Of a stretch of 64,000 bases of DNA, positions 26,020 through 34,928 are shown in pieces. The notes beneath the pieces are model-generated. The model had not been told where the DNA came from and ran no database searches. It saw only the letters and a list, made by a program, of their open reading frames with translations. This DNA comes from Streptomyces sp. NRRL S-646 (GTDB taxonomy: Bacteria; Actinomycetota; Actinomycetes; Streptomycetales; Streptomycetaceae): contig NZ_JODC01000003.1 in NCBI RefSeq assembly GCF_000720765.1, forward strand, positions 124,001 to 188,000. Direction: 5' to 3'. Numbering within the stretch: the first letter of the stretch is position 1; each line of letters opens with the position of its first letter. Made by a program: the position numbers and the translations under genes.

Positions 26020-27105
26020 TCAGCTGGTGCGCCGCGTCACGAACTCCGCCAGCGCGAGCAGACCTCCTGCCGCCTCCGGGTCGGGGACCGTGCGGGCCAG
26101 TTCCTGCATGGCGCGGGCCATCCGGTCCGCGGCCTGGACCTGAGCCCAGTCCCGCCCGCCGGCCTGCTCGACGGCGAGAGCCGTATGCGCGAGTTCCTCC
26201 TCGTCCCCCGTGCTGTACGGCACTTCGTACAGCTCGGCCAGTTCCGAGGCCGCCGGGGTGCCCGAGGTGAGCGCGGCGACCACCGGCAGGGACTTCTTGC
26301 GGGCCATCAGGTCCGCGCCGACCGGTTTTCCGGTGCGGTGCGGGTCGCCCCATATGCCGATGACGTCGTCGATGAGCTGGAAGGCGAGCCCGGCCTGGCG
26401 GCCGAACGCGTCCAGCGCCTCGACGTCCTCGTCGGACGCCCCCGCATACAGCGCGCCCAGGGCGCAGGCGCAGCCGAGCAGGGCGCCCGTCTTGGCCTCC
26501 GCCATGGTCAGCACCTCGTCGAGGGTGATCTCGCCGGGGCTGCGCCGCTCCATCTCCGTGTCCGCGTGCTGTCCCGCGCACAGTTCGACGACGCAGGCCG
26601 CGAGCCGGGCCGCGGCCGGCCCGGACGCCGGGTGCGGGTCCTCGGCGAGCAGCCCGAAGGCCAGTGCCTGCAGGGCGTCCCCGGCGAGGATCGCGTCTGC
26701 GTCGCCGAACACGCTCCACGCGGTGGGCCGGTGCCGGCGGGTGGTGTCCCGGTCCATCACGTCGTCGTGCAGCAGCGTGAAGTTGTGCACCAGCTCCACC
26801 GCCGCGGCCGCCCGCCTCGCCGCCTCGCGCGCGCCCGGGCCGCCGAGCGCGGCGGCCGCGGTGAGGACGAGCGCGGGACGGATCGCCTTGCCCGCGCTGC
26901 CCGCCGCCGGGGTGCCGTCCGCGTGCTCCCAGCCGAAGTGGTAGAGCGCGATCCGGCGCATGGAGCCGGGCAACGAGTCGATCGCCGCGCGCAGTTCGGG
27001 GTCGACGCAGGACCGGGTGCGCTCCAGGATCGCGGCCGCCTCGTGCCCGTCGAGCGGCTGCGCCCCCGTGGTTCGCTGCTTCGCCTCCGTCATGAACTCG
27101 GCCAT
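26020..27105 (-). CDS. Polyprenyl diphosphate synthase, predicted family 2 encapsulin cargo
   Basis: 361 residues. Trans-isoprenyl synthase with first aspartate motif DDVMD (114-118) and second DDVIG (246-250, followed by IWGD); GKAIRP (72-77) binds diphosphate. Condenses isopentenyl units into a longer prenyl diphosphate. It lies 113 bp downstream of an EshA-type shell gene, and prenyl transferases are a recognised cargo class of family 2 encapsulins. The N-terminal ~35 residues before the fold are the likely targeting segment. GGGAG precedes ATG 27105. Chain length of the product cannot be read from the sequence. Confidence 0.88.
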   Translation of the reverse strand: MAEFMTEAKQRTTGAQPLDGHEAAAILERTRSCVDPELRAAIDSLPGSMRRIALYHFGWEHADGTPAAGSAGKAIRPALVLTAAAALGGPGAREAARRAAAAVELVHNFTLLHDDVMDRDTTRRHRPTAWSVFGDADAILAGDALQALAFGLLAEDPHPASGPAAARLAACVVELCAGQHADTEMERRSPGEITLDEVLTMAEAKTGALLGCACALGALYAGASDEDVEALDAFGRQAGLAFQLIDDVIGIWGDPHRTGKPVGADLMARKKSLPVVAALTSGTPAASELAELYEVPYSTGDEEELAHTALAVEQAGGRDWAQVQAADRMARAMQELARTVPDPEAAGGLLALAEFVTRRTS

Positions 27106-27218
27106 GGGATCTCCCTCGGTCAGTTCGCGGACGGTGGCGGTTCCGCTGTGGCTGGGCGCATACGACCGGGGTGTACCCGCCCTGGCGGGCGGGGACACGG
27201 CTCCCAGGTGCAGAAACG

Positions 27219-28625
27219 TCACCTCCACCGGCCGATCTCCACGTTCTCCAACACACCGAGCGCGTCCGGCACCAGGACCGCCGCCGAGTAGTAGGCCGTC
27301 ACCAAGTACTTGATGATCGCCTGTTCGTTGATGCCCATGAAGCGCACGGACAGGCTCGGCTCGATCTCGTCCGGGATGCCGGCCTGCTGCAGTCCGATGA
27401 CGCCCTGCTCGGCCTCGCCGGTACGCATGGCGATGATCGAGCTCGTACGGGCCTCGGAGACCGGGATCTTGTTGCACGGGTAGATCGGCACACCGCGCCA
27501 GGTCGGGATGCGGTTGCCGGCCACCTCGATCGTCTCGGGGACGAGGCCGCGCTTGTTGAGCTCACGGCCGATCGCGGAGATCGCGCGCGGGTGGGCGAGC
27601 AGCAGCTTGGTGCCGCGCCGCCGGCTGAGCAGCTCGTCCAGGTCGTCGGGGCTGGGCACGCCGTCGTGCGGCTGGAGCCGCTGGTCGTACTCGCAGTTGT
27701 GCAGCAGTCCGAACTCGCGGTTGTTGACCAGCTCGTGCTCCTGGCGCTCCTTCAGCGCCTCGACCGTGAGCCTGAGTTGCTGCTCGGTCTGGTTCATGGG
27801 CTGGTTGTAGAGGTCGGCGACGCGCGAGTGGATGCGCAGCACGGTCTGGGCGATGCTCAGTTCGTACTCGCGGGGCCTGGCCTCGTAGTCCACGAAGGTG
27901 TGCGGGATGTCCGGCTCGCCGCTGTGGCCGGCGGCGAGGTCGACGGCCTTCTCGCCGTACTTGTTGGTGCGCTGCTCCGGAATCGCGCGCAGCTGCTGGA
28001 GGTGCTCCCGCAGGGAGTCGCTGCGCTCCGCGACCAGTTCGACGTCCTGGCGGGAGAGGGTCAGCACCGTGCACGCGGTGTCCGCGCGGGCCGTGTACTC
28101 CCAGATGGCGTCCGGGTCGAGCAGCGCCGCGTCGCCGAAGTAGGCGCCGTCGGCGAGCACCCCGAGGACCGCGTCGTCGCCGTACGGGCCCGTGCCGATC
28201 TTCTCGACCCTGCCGTGTGCCAGCAGATGGACCCCGTCGGTCTGACTGCCGAACGAGGCGATCACACTGCCGGGCGCGAACTCCTGCTGCCGGCAGCGCT
28301 GGGCGAGCTCCGCCAGCACCTCCTCGTCCTCGTACGACCGCAGCGCGGGAAGTTCGCCCAGCTCCGCGGGGATGACCTCGACCCGGTCGCCGGTCTTCAC
28401 GAACGTGATGCGGCCGTCCCCCACCGCGTAGCTCAGACGCCGGTTGACCCGGTACGTACCACCCTGGACGTTCACCCACGGCAGTGTGCGCAGCAGCCAG
28501 CGTGAGCTGATCTCCTGCATCTGGGGTGCCGACTTGGTCGTCGTGGCCAGGTTCCGCGCGGCGGAAGTGCCGAGGCTCTGCTGCGGCTTGCCCTGCTCCG
28601 AACGGACCTCTTCGCCTACCGACAT
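27219..28625 (-). CDS. eshA: Family 2B encapsulin shell protein with cyclic-nucleotide-binding-like domain (EshA type)
   Basis: 468 residues. Residues ~100-215 form a cyclic-nucleotide-binding-like domain ([42 protein letters not shown]). The flanks (N-arm ~35-95 and ~235-468) match the HK97-type shell of family 2B encapsulins, ending in [20 protein letters not shown] and a C-terminus at GRWR. EshA proteins assemble large hollow particles and influence development and antibiotic output in streptomycetes. ATG 28625 has GGGAGGG about ten bases upstream. With the downstream prenyl synthase it makes a predicted nanocompartment operon. The ligand of the nucleotide domain is unknown here. Confidence 0.92.
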   Translation of the reverse strand: MSVGEEVRSEQGKPQQSLGTSAARNLATTTKSAPQMQEISSRWLLRTLPWVNVQGGTYRVNRRLSYAVGDGRITFVKTGDRVEVIPAELGELPALRSYEDEEVLAELAQRCRQQEFAPGSVIASFGSQTDGVHLLAHGRVEKIGTGPYGDDAVLGVLADGAYFGDAALLDPDAIWEYTARADTACTVLTLSRQDVELVAERSDSLREHLQQLRAIPEQRTNKYGEKAVDLAAGHSGEPDIPHTFVDYEARPREYELSIAQTVLRIHSRVADLYNQPMNQTEQQLRLTVEALKERQEHELVNNREFGLLHNCEYDQRLQPHDGVPSPDDLDELLSRRRGTKLLLAHPRAISAIGRELNKRGLVPETIEVAGNRIPTWRGVPIYPCNKIPVSEARTSSIIAMRTGEAEQGVIGLQQAGIPDEIEPSLSVRFMGINEQAIIKYLVTAYYSAAVLVPDALGVLENVEIGRWR

Positions 28626-28920
28626 ATGAGAATTGCCCTCCCCGCTCCCACAGCCGGCGCGATGTGCGCCGCTGCATCGATCTCCGCGGCACAAGCCTTC
28701 CATCACGGAACGTGTCTGTGCTATTACCCGAAAGAGCGGGAATGGATCACCGACCGCTGGGCACAAATGGGGATCCGGTCCAACGGCAGGCCCGTGCGGA
28801 ATGGCCGGATCCACTCCCTCGCCGCGAACACCATGTGTGACGGCACCGTCACTTTCGGTACAACCCCCTGCACGGGCGGTCGCGTCGGGCGGCCGTCGGC
28901 ACGGTACGAAGGAGGCGGTC

Positions 28921-29511
28921 ATGGCCTCACCCATGTCCGCGGGCAGTTTCCTCGACGGCCTCAGGGCGGAGGGCCTCACCGTCGTCGAGGTCGGCGACTG
29001 GGAACATCACAACCGCAACCACAAGGGGCCCTGGGGCCCGGTGTACGGCGTGATGATCCACCACACCGTCACCAGCGGCAGCGAACGCACCGTCGAGATC
29101 TGCCGGGACGGCTACGCCGGCCTGCCAGGCCCGCTCTGCCACGGCGTGATCACCAAGGACGGCACGGTCCACCTGGTGGGCTACGGCCGCGCCAACCACG
29201 CGGGCCTCGGTGACGACGACGTGCTGCGTGCGGTGATCGCCGAGAAGGCGCTCCCGCCGGACAACGAGGCGAACACCGACGGCAACCGTCACTTCTACGG
29301 CTTCGAGTGCGAGAACCTCGGCGACGGCGAGGACCCCTGGCCCGAGGCCCAGCTGGAGGCCATCGAGAAGGCCGCGGCAGCGGTGTGCCGGTACCACGGC
29401 TGGACGGAACGGTCGGTGATCGGTCACCTGGAGTGGCAGCCGGGGAAGGTGGATCCGCGGGGGTTCACGATGGCGTGGTTGCGGGAGCGGATCCATGAGC
29501 GGCTGAGGTGA
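28921..29511 (+). CDS. N-acetylmuramoyl-L-alanine amidase (PGRP/amidase_2)
   Basis: 196 residues. Zinc amidase fold: [11 protein letters not shown] (first His pair), YGFECENLG and [14 protein letters not shown] (His and Lys near the C-terminus). It would cut the bond between muramic acid and the stem peptide. No clear signal peptide, unlike most cell-wall amidases; it may be exported another way or act in lysis. AAGGAGG five bases upstream of ATG 28921. The 295-bp gap to eshA holds both divergent promoters and a short palindrome CACGGAACGTG at 28704-28714. Confidence 0.85.
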   Translation: MASPMSAGSFLDGLRAEGLTVVEVGDWEHHNRNHKGPWGPVYGVMIHHTVTSGSERTVEICRDGYAGLPGPLCHGVITKDGTVHLVGYGRANHAGLGDDDVLRAVIAEKALPPDNEANTDGNRHFYGFECENLGDGEDPWPEAQLEAIEKAAAAVCRYHGWTERSVIGHLEWQPGKVDPRGFTMAWLRERIHERLR

Positions 29512-29568
29512 CGGCACCCGGCGGTGGTGCGTGCCCTGCTGGGGGCTGCTTCTTTGGGACGGGTGCTT

Positions 29569-29611
29569 CGGCCTGAACGGCCTCGTCCTCAAACGCCGGA
29601 CGGGCTGAAAG
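29569..29611 (-). repeat. 43-bp dispersed repeat, copy 2 (inverted)
   Basis: Inverted copy of 10453-10495 with three mismatches. Lies between the amidase stop and the next gene. Confidence 0.75.
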
Positions 29612-29658
29612 ACCAAACCCCGGCCGGCGGAATACCCGGCCGGCGTGACAATGGTGCC

Positions 29659-30591
29659 GTGGTCAGCCCAGACGTCCCCGATCTCGCCGCTCTGCACCCC
29701 CAGCTGCCCTCCCCCCTGCAGGAGATCGAGGACGACCGTTTCACCCACCGCGGCCTCCGTCTCCTCCTCAAGCGCGACGACCTCATCCACCCGGAGCTCA
29801 TCGGCAACAAGTGGCGCAAGCTGGCGCCCAATCTCGCCGCCGCGGCCGGTCGTACCGTCGTCACCTTCGGCGGTGCGTACTCCAACCATCTGCGCGCGAC
29901 GGCCGCCGCGGGCCGGCTCCTCGGGCTGCCGACCGTCGGTGTGGTCCGCGGCCAGGAGCTGGCCGACCGCCCCCTCAACCCCTCCCTGGCCCGGTGCGCG
30001 GCCGACGGGATGCGGCTGCACTTCGTCGACAGGTCGACGTACCGCCGCAAGACCGAACCGGACGTCCTCGCGCGCGTGCTGCGCACGGTCGGCGCGGAGG
30101 ACTCGTATGTCGTCCCTGAGGGCGGCAGCAATGCCGAAGCCGTACGCGGCTGCCGGGCCCTGGGTGAGGAGCTGCGCGGGCGGGCCGATGTCGTCGCCCT
30201 CGCCTGCGGTACGGGCGGAACGCTGGCCGGGCTGGCCGCCGGGCTGGCCCCCGGTCAGCGCGCGCTCGGCGTACCCGTCCTCAAAGGCGGATTCCTGTCC
30301 GCCGACATAGAGGCGCTCCAGGAGCGCGCATTCGGCGGCCGGCGCGGTGCGTGGACCCTCGACGACCGCTTCCACTTCGGCGGCTACGCGCGCGTGCCCG
30401 GCGAACTCGACGCCTTCGCCGAGGACTTCGAGGAGCGTCACGGAGTGCCCGTCGAGCGTCTCTATGTCGCCAAGTTGCTGTACGGACTTGTCACCCTGGC
30501 CGACGAGGACGCGTTCACGCGCGGGACGACCGTCGCGGCCGTCGTCACCGGGCGGCCCTTCCCTCAGGAGCCCTCCACCGTCTCCCGGTAG
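29659..30591 (+). CDS. D-cysteine desulfhydrase / ACC deaminase family PLP enzyme
   Basis: 310 residues, fold-type II PLP enzyme. The PLP lysine is in GNKWRKL (LLLKRDDLIHPELIGNKW region), followed by FGGAYSNHLRATAAAG and the phosphate-binding ACGTGGTLAGLAAG loop. Breaks down D-cysteine to pyruvate, H2S and ammonia or acts on related amino acids. GTG 29659 is taken; a GACAAT six bases before could be a leaderless -10. Convergent with the antiporter gene, 28-bp 3' overlap. Confidence 0.87.
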   Translation: MVSPDVPDLAALHPQLPSPLQEIEDDRFTHRGLRLLLKRDDLIHPELIGNKWRKLAPNLAAAAGRTVVTFGGAYSNHLRATAAAGRLLGLPTVGVVRGQELADRPLNPSLARCAADGMRLHFVDRSTYRRKTEPDVLARVLRTVGAEDSYVVPEGGSNAEAVRGCRALGEELRGRADVVALACGTGGTLAGLAAGLAPGQRALGVPVLKGGFLSADIEALQERAFGGRRGAWTLDDRFHFGGYARVPGELDAFAEDFEERHGVPVERLYVAKLLYGLVTLADEDAFTRGTTVAAVVTGRPFPQEPSTVSR

Positions 30592-32168
30592 GCCGCCGCC
30601 TCCTCCAGGTCCAGCCTGCGCAGCAGCGTGCGCAGCATCTCGTCGTCGATGTAGCGGCCGTCCCGCAGCCTCACGAACATCGCGCGCTCGGCGCCGATCA
30701 TCTCCCGGGACAGCCGGCGGTAGGTGTCGTCGACGGATTCACCGGTGACCGGGTTGGTCTGGCCGAGGCGTTCCCAGACGGCGTTGCGGCGGCGCTCCAG
30801 GACCTGGCGCAGACGGTCGGCGAGGGGTGGCGGGAGGACGTTGCGCTCGTCGGTGAGGAGTTCGTCGAGGCGCTGCTCGGCGACCCGGGAGGCCTGCGCC
30901 TGGGCGTTGGCCTCGGCGAGGGTCTCGGCCTGTACGTCCCGGCCGGGGAACTTCAGCAGGCGGATCACCGGTGCCAGGGTGAGGCCCTGCACCACCAGGG
31001 TGCCGATGACCGTCGTGAAGGTCAGGAAGAGGATGAGGTTGCGCTGCGGGAAGTCGCCGCCGCCGTGCACGGTGAGCGGGATCGAGAAGGCGATGGCGAG
31101 GGAGACGACACCGCGCATGGCGGCCCAGGAGGTGACGATCGGCCCCCTCCAGGTGGGGTTGTCCTCGCGTTCCCTGATCCGCGCGGACAGCAGGCGGGGC
31201 ACGAACGTCCCCGGATACACCCATACGAACCGGGTCGCGACGACCACCAGGAAGACGGCGACCGCGTACCAGGCGGCGTCCACGCCCTCGTACTCACCGA
31301 GGCCCTTGAGGACCACGGGCAGTTGCAGGCCGATGAGGGCGAACACCGCGGACTCCAGGACGAACGCGACCACCTTCCACACCGCCTCCTCCTGGAGACG
31401 GGTGGCGAAGTCGACCTCCCACGCGCGGTGACCGAGGTAGAGGGCGACGACCACGACCGCGAGGACACCGGAGGCGTGCACCTGCTCGGCGACGGCGTAG
31501 GCGACGAACGGGATCAGCAGGGACATGGTGTTCTGCAGCAGCGCCTCCCTCACGTGTGTGCGCAGCCAGTGGATCGGCAGCATCAGGACCAGCCCGACCA
31601 CCACGCCGCCGACCGCCGCCAGCAGGAACTCGCCGATCCCGCCGACCCAGGAGGCGCCCTCGCCGGCAGCGGCCGCGACGGCCACCCGGTACGCGGTGAT
31701 CGCGGTCGCGTCGTTCAGCAGGGACTCACCCTGCAGGATCGTGGTGATCCGGGAGGGCAGCCCCACCCGGCGGGCGACCGACGCCGCCGCGACCGCGTCC
31801 GTCGGCGCCACCACCGCGCCCAGCACCAGTGCCGCGGGCAGCGGCAGTCCGGGCACGACGAGATAGGCGACCCAGCCGACGGCGAAGGTCGCGAACAGCA
31901 CGTAGCCCACCGACAGCAGCGCCACCGGCCGCATCGTCGCCCGCAGATCGAGGTACGAGCTCTCGACGGCCTCCTTGTGCAGCAGCGGGGGCAGCACCAG
32001 CGGCAGCACGATGTCCGGGTCGAGGGTGTAGTCCGGTACCCCGGGGACGTACGAGACGGCGAGCCCCACCGCCACGAGCAGCAGCGGGGCCGGCACCGGG
32101 GTGCGCCGGGCCACGGCGGCGATCGCGGCGCTCCCCGCCACCAGCAACAGCAGTGGCATCACGTCCAT
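30564..32168 (-). CDS. Na+/H+ antiporter (CPA1 family)
   Basis: 534 residues. About 12 membrane segments over residues 1-400: PLVLPPLLHKEAVESS, VVAPTDAVAAASVARRVG and GESLLNDATAITAYR (ND motif of the ion path), WAAMRGVVSLAIAFSIP. A helical cytoplasmic tail follows (~410-534). Exchanges Na+ or K+ for protons. ATG 32168 with AGGA close upstream. Confidence 0.93.
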   Translation of the reverse strand: MDVMPLLLLVAGSAAIAAVARRTPVPAPLLLVAVGLAVSYVPGVPDYTLDPDIVLPLVLPPLLHKEAVESSYLDLRATMRPVALLSVGYVLFATFAVGWVAYLVVPGLPLPAALVLGAVVAPTDAVAAASVARRVGLPSRITTILQGESLLNDATAITAYRVAVAAAAGEGASWVGGIGEFLLAAVGGVVVGLVLMLPIHWLRTHVREALLQNTMSLLIPFVAYAVAEQVHASGVLAVVVVALYLGHRAWEVDFATRLQEEAVWKVVAFVLESAVFALIGLQLPVVLKGLGEYEGVDAAWYAVAVFLVVVATRFVWVYPGTFVPRLLSARIREREDNPTWRGPIVTSWAAMRGVVSLAIAFSIPLTVHGGGDFPQRNLILFLTFTTVIGTLVVQGLTLAPVIRLLKFPGRDVQAETLAEANAQAQASRVAEQRLDELLTDERNVLPPPLADRLRQVLERRRNAVWERLGQTNPVTGESVDDTYRRLSREMIGAERAMFVRLRDGRYIDDEMLRTLLRRLDLEEAAAYRETVEGS

Positions 32169-32230
32169 CGTCCTCGCCCGCCCTCGTTTTTCCGCGCGGT
32201 CATCCGCACACCCGTCGTAATCTGGCAATC

Positions 32231-32491
32231 ATGAAACAGTGCACGCACGCCGACGCGCTGCCCGATCCGGAACCCGGTCCACGGACCGAGACATGTCCGG
32301 AGTGTCTGGCAGCGGGCACGCACCCGGTACAGCTGCGGCTGTGCCTCACCTGCGGCCATGTCGGCTGCTGCGACTCCTCGCCCGGCCGGCATGCGACGGA
32401 GCACCACAAGGACTCCGGCCACCCGATCATGCGCACATTCGAACCCGGCGAGAACTGGCGTTGGTGCTTCGTGGACCACGTTCTCGTGTGA
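32231..32491 (+). CDS. UBP-type zinc finger protein
   Basis: 86 residues. ZnF-UBP ligands: C4/H6, CPEC, CLTCGHVGCC, HATEHHKDSGHPI. In bacteria these small proteins are of unknown role; many occur next to antiporters or hydrolases, as here. TAATCT seven bases before ATG 32231 suggests a leaderless message. Confidence 0.85.
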   Translation: MKQCTHADALPDPEPGPRTETCPECLAAGTHPVQLRLCLTCGHVGCCDSSPGRHATEHHKDSGHPIMRTFEPGENWRWCFVDHVLV

Positions 32492-32761
32492 CCCTGGACA
32501 GCCGGGGGACGACCCACGATCCGGACGGTTCGACCGTCTGACGTCTGGGTACGTCAACCCGGCGCGCGTTCTTCCCAATTGGAGCCGCAGACCCCTAGAC
32601 ACGGAGCGTGTCCACAGTTTTACTGTGAGTGACGGCAAGGGGTTGGGGTCCCGGGGACGGGAAACTTGAGAGCGCGATAGCGTCACCGCTGAACCACACA
32701 TCGCGTTATCCCGGGGGGCAACCCTCGGCCCCGAGAAGCTTGTACCACCTTGGAGGTGAGG
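32492..32761 (+). promoter_or_regulatory. Leader of the anti-sigma/sigH operon with a BldD-like site
   Basis: 270 bp without a gene. TTAC-N5-GTGA (32620-32632) resembles one form of the BldD half-site arrangement; in S. coelicolor sigH is known to be under BldD control. GGAGG at 32752-32756 is the ribosome site for the GTG at 32762. Confidence 0.35.
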
Positions 32762-33175
32762 GTGTCCCAGATCGCAGGCGAGCCCGCGACCCAGGACTTC
32801 GTGGAAGTCCGGCTGCCGGCTGCGGGTGCCTACCTGTCGGTGCTGCGTACGGCGACTGCCGGCCTCGCGGCCCGTTTGGACTTCACCCTCGACGAGATCG
32901 AGGACCTTCGCATCGCGGTGGACGAGGCCTGCGCGATCCTGCTCCAGCAGGCCGTGCCCGGCTCGGTGCTGAGCTGCGTCTTCCGGCTCGTCGACGACTC
33001 TCTCGAGGTCACCGTCTCGGCCCCGACCACGGACGGCCACGCCCCCTCGCGGGACACCTTCGCCTGGACCGTCCTGTCCGCACTTGCGGGCAAGGTCTCC
33101 TCCGCCGTGGACAAGGACAAAACCGTTTCGATCAGCCTCTACAAACAGCGCGGCGCGGGACCCGGGCCGGCGTGA
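32762..33175 (+). CDS. RsbW-like anti-sigma factor (partner of SigH)
   Basis: 137 residues, HATPase_c/GHKL fold of anti-sigma kinases: FTLDEIEDLRIAVDEACAIL is the N-box, while the nucleotide-lid glycine motifs are weak. Binds and inhibits the sigma factor encoded next, as RshA/UshX (PrsH) does for SigH in S. coelicolor. GTG 32762 is chosen over an upstream TTG at 32750 because GGAGG lies five bases before it. Confidence 0.88.
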   Translation: MSQIAGEPATQDFVEVRLPAAGAYLSVLRTATAGLAARLDFTLDEIEDLRIAVDEACAILLQQAVPGSVLSCVFRLVDDSLEVTVSAPTTDGHAPSRDTFAWTVLSALAGKVSSAVDKDKTVSISLYKQRGAGPGPA

Positions 33176-33192
33176 GGACAGGGGACGGGCCG

Positions 33193-34308
33193 GTGCGTGA
33201 CGAAGAGCGCGGCACACGAGAGCTGCCGGCCGAGGGCGCAGACGGATCCCGACGCATCGGGGACTCCGTGGGCGGCGCCGACGGCATCGACGGCATCCCC
33301 GAGCAGGCCCGGCCGCATCCGGAGGACGACGCCGACAGCGCAGCGGCGGCCGGCTTCCCGGACGACGGGCAGCGGGATCGGGAAGGTGCCGTGCAGAGCA
33401 CGCCTCTGGACGGACGGAACGGGGTCACCCCGGTCCGAGCAGAGGCGAGGGCTCGGAGAAGGGCGACGGGCGGGACGATGAGCGAGCACGAGCGAAACGC
33501 CGAGGGCGACGGGCAGAACGCGCAGCGCGTGCCGCAGGCCACGCAGCACGACGCACAGGACCGCAGCGGGGCGCGCGCGATGTTCATCGAGCTGCGCAGC
33601 CTGAAGGACGGCAGCACGGAGTACGCGGAACTGCGCAACAAGCTGGTCCGTATGCACCTGCCGCTCGTCGAGCATCTCGCGCGCCGCTTCCGCAACCGCG
33701 GCGAGCCGCTGGACGACCTCACGCAGGTCGCCACCATCGGCCTGATCAAGTCGGTCGACCGCTTCGACCCGGAGCGCGGCGTCGAGTTCTCGACGTACGC
33801 GACCCCGACGGTCGTCGGTGAGATCAAGCGCCACTTCCGCGACAAGGGCTGGGCGGTGCGCGTGCCCCGGCGCCTGCAGGAGCTGCGCCTGGCCCTGACG
33901 ACGGCGACCGCTGAGCTCTCCCAGCAGCACGGCCGCTCCCCCACGGTGCACGAGCTCGCCGAGAAGCTGGCGATCTCCGAGGAGGAGGTCCTGGAGGGCC
34001 TGGAGTCCGCCAACGCGTACTCCACACTCTCCCTGGACGTCCCCGACACGGACGACGAGTCCCCGGCCGTGGCCGACACCCTGGGCGCCGAGGACGAGGC
34101 CCTGGAGGGCGTCGAGTACCGCGAGTCGCTCAAGCCGCTCCTGGAGGACCTGCCGCCCCGGGAGAAGCGGATCCTGCTGCTGCGTTTCTTCGGCAACATG
34201 ACGCAGTCGCAGATCGCGCAGGAGGTCGGCATTTCACAGATGCACGTGTCCCGGCTGCTGGCCCGCACACTGGCCCAGCTGCGGGAGAAGCTCCTGGTGG
34301 AGGAGTAG
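33193..34308 (+). CDS. sigH: SigB/SigF-type stress sigma factor, SigH-like
   Basis: 371 residues from GTG 33193; an internal ATG at 33478 would give 276 residues. The N-terminal ~100 residues are acidic and disordered. Sigma regions follow: region 2 (LVEHLARRFRNRGEPLDDLTQVATIGLIKSVDRFDPERGVEFSTYA), region 3 (RRLQELRLALTTATAELSQQHGRSPTVHELA) and region 4 (ILLLRFFGNMTQSQIAQEVGISQMHVSRLL). The homologous SigH appears as several isoforms made by alternative starts and proteolysis, so both starts may be used. It directs stress and morphological genes. Its gene directly follows the anti-sigma gene. Confidence 0.88.
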   Translation: MRDEERGTRELPAEGADGSRRIGDSVGGADGIDGIPEQARPHPEDDADSAAAAGFPDDGQRDREGAVQSTPLDGRNGVTPVRAEARARRRATGGTMSEHERNAEGDGQNAQRVPQATQHDAQDRSGARAMFIELRSLKDGSTEYAELRNKLVRMHLPLVEHLARRFRNRGEPLDDLTQVATIGLIKSVDRFDPERGVEFSTYATPTVVGEIKRHFRDKGWAVRVPRRLQELRLALTTATAELSQQHGRSPTVHELAEKLAISEEEVLEGLESANAYSTLSLDVPDTDDESPAVADTLGAEDEALEGVEYRESLKPLLEDLPPREKRILLLRFFGNMTQSQIAQEVGISQMHVSRLLARTLAQLREKLLVEE

Positions 34309-34310
34309 GA

Positions 34311-34760
34311 CTACTGCTTGCCGTCCTGCGCACGGCCCGGGCCCTTGATCCCGAGGGCCTGGGTCGTCGCCGGATTGACCAGCAGGACCAGCTCGACGAC
34401 GGCCACGACGGCGAGCGCGATGCCCGCCGGGATCGCCACACTGTCGGCCTGCAGCAGGTTGTAGGCCACCGGCAGCGCCATGATCTGCGTGATCACGGCC
34501 GGTCCCCGGCTCCAGCTCTTCTGCCTGAGCAGCCCGCGCGCGGCCAGCAGCGGCAGCAGGGCGAGGACGAACAGCGTGACACCGCCGGTGACGGCGGACC
34601 GGCGGTCGTCCGGGGCACCCGTGAGGCCCTCCACGAGCATCCAGACGCCTCCGACGGCCAGTGCAAACCCCTCCAGCGCGGCGAGCGCCGCGGCGTAGGT
34701 CAGGCGGCGCGGGCGGGGGCCGGTGTTTTCCTCGGTGGCGGGGGTCTTCTCACTGGTCAC
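34311..34760 (-). CDS. Four-TM membrane protein, leaderless
   Basis: 149 residues with four hydrophobic segments (about 24-44, 59-77, 88-104, 112-131). TACCCT ends six bases before GTG 34760 with no ribosome site. The stop is 2 bp from the sigH stop, convergent. Conserved-looking actinobacterial integral membrane protein; no function is proposed. Confidence 0.75.
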   Translation of the reverse strand: MTSEKTPATEENTGPRPRRLTYAAALAALEGFALAVGGVWMLVEGLTGAPDDRRSAVTGGVTLFVLALLPLLAARGLLRQKSWSRGPAVITQIMALPVAYNLLQADSVAIPAGIALAVVAVVELVLLVNPATTQALGIKGPGRAQDGKQ

Positions 34761-34928
34761 CCCTGAAGGGTAGCCCTGGGGACGTGCGCCTCCAGGGCGA
34801 GCCCGGGGGACGCGGACCGCCGGGGCGAGGTTGAGCCACCACCCCGTGGTGAGCCTCACGCCCCCACCTCTTACCTGATCCCTACCTCGAGCTGTGCCCG
34901 GTACTTCCCAGTAGGTACGCTGCAACTC

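Noticed and set aside
27219..28979. 586-residue start for the encapsulin shell gene
   Set aside because: The extra N-terminus runs through the divergent amidase promoter; ATG 28625 has a ribosome site and gives the usual family length.
26020..32168. Terpenoid biosynthetic gene cluster around the prenyl synthase
   Set aside because: No cyclase, P450 or methyltransferase nearby; neighbours are encapsulin, amidase and antiporter genes.
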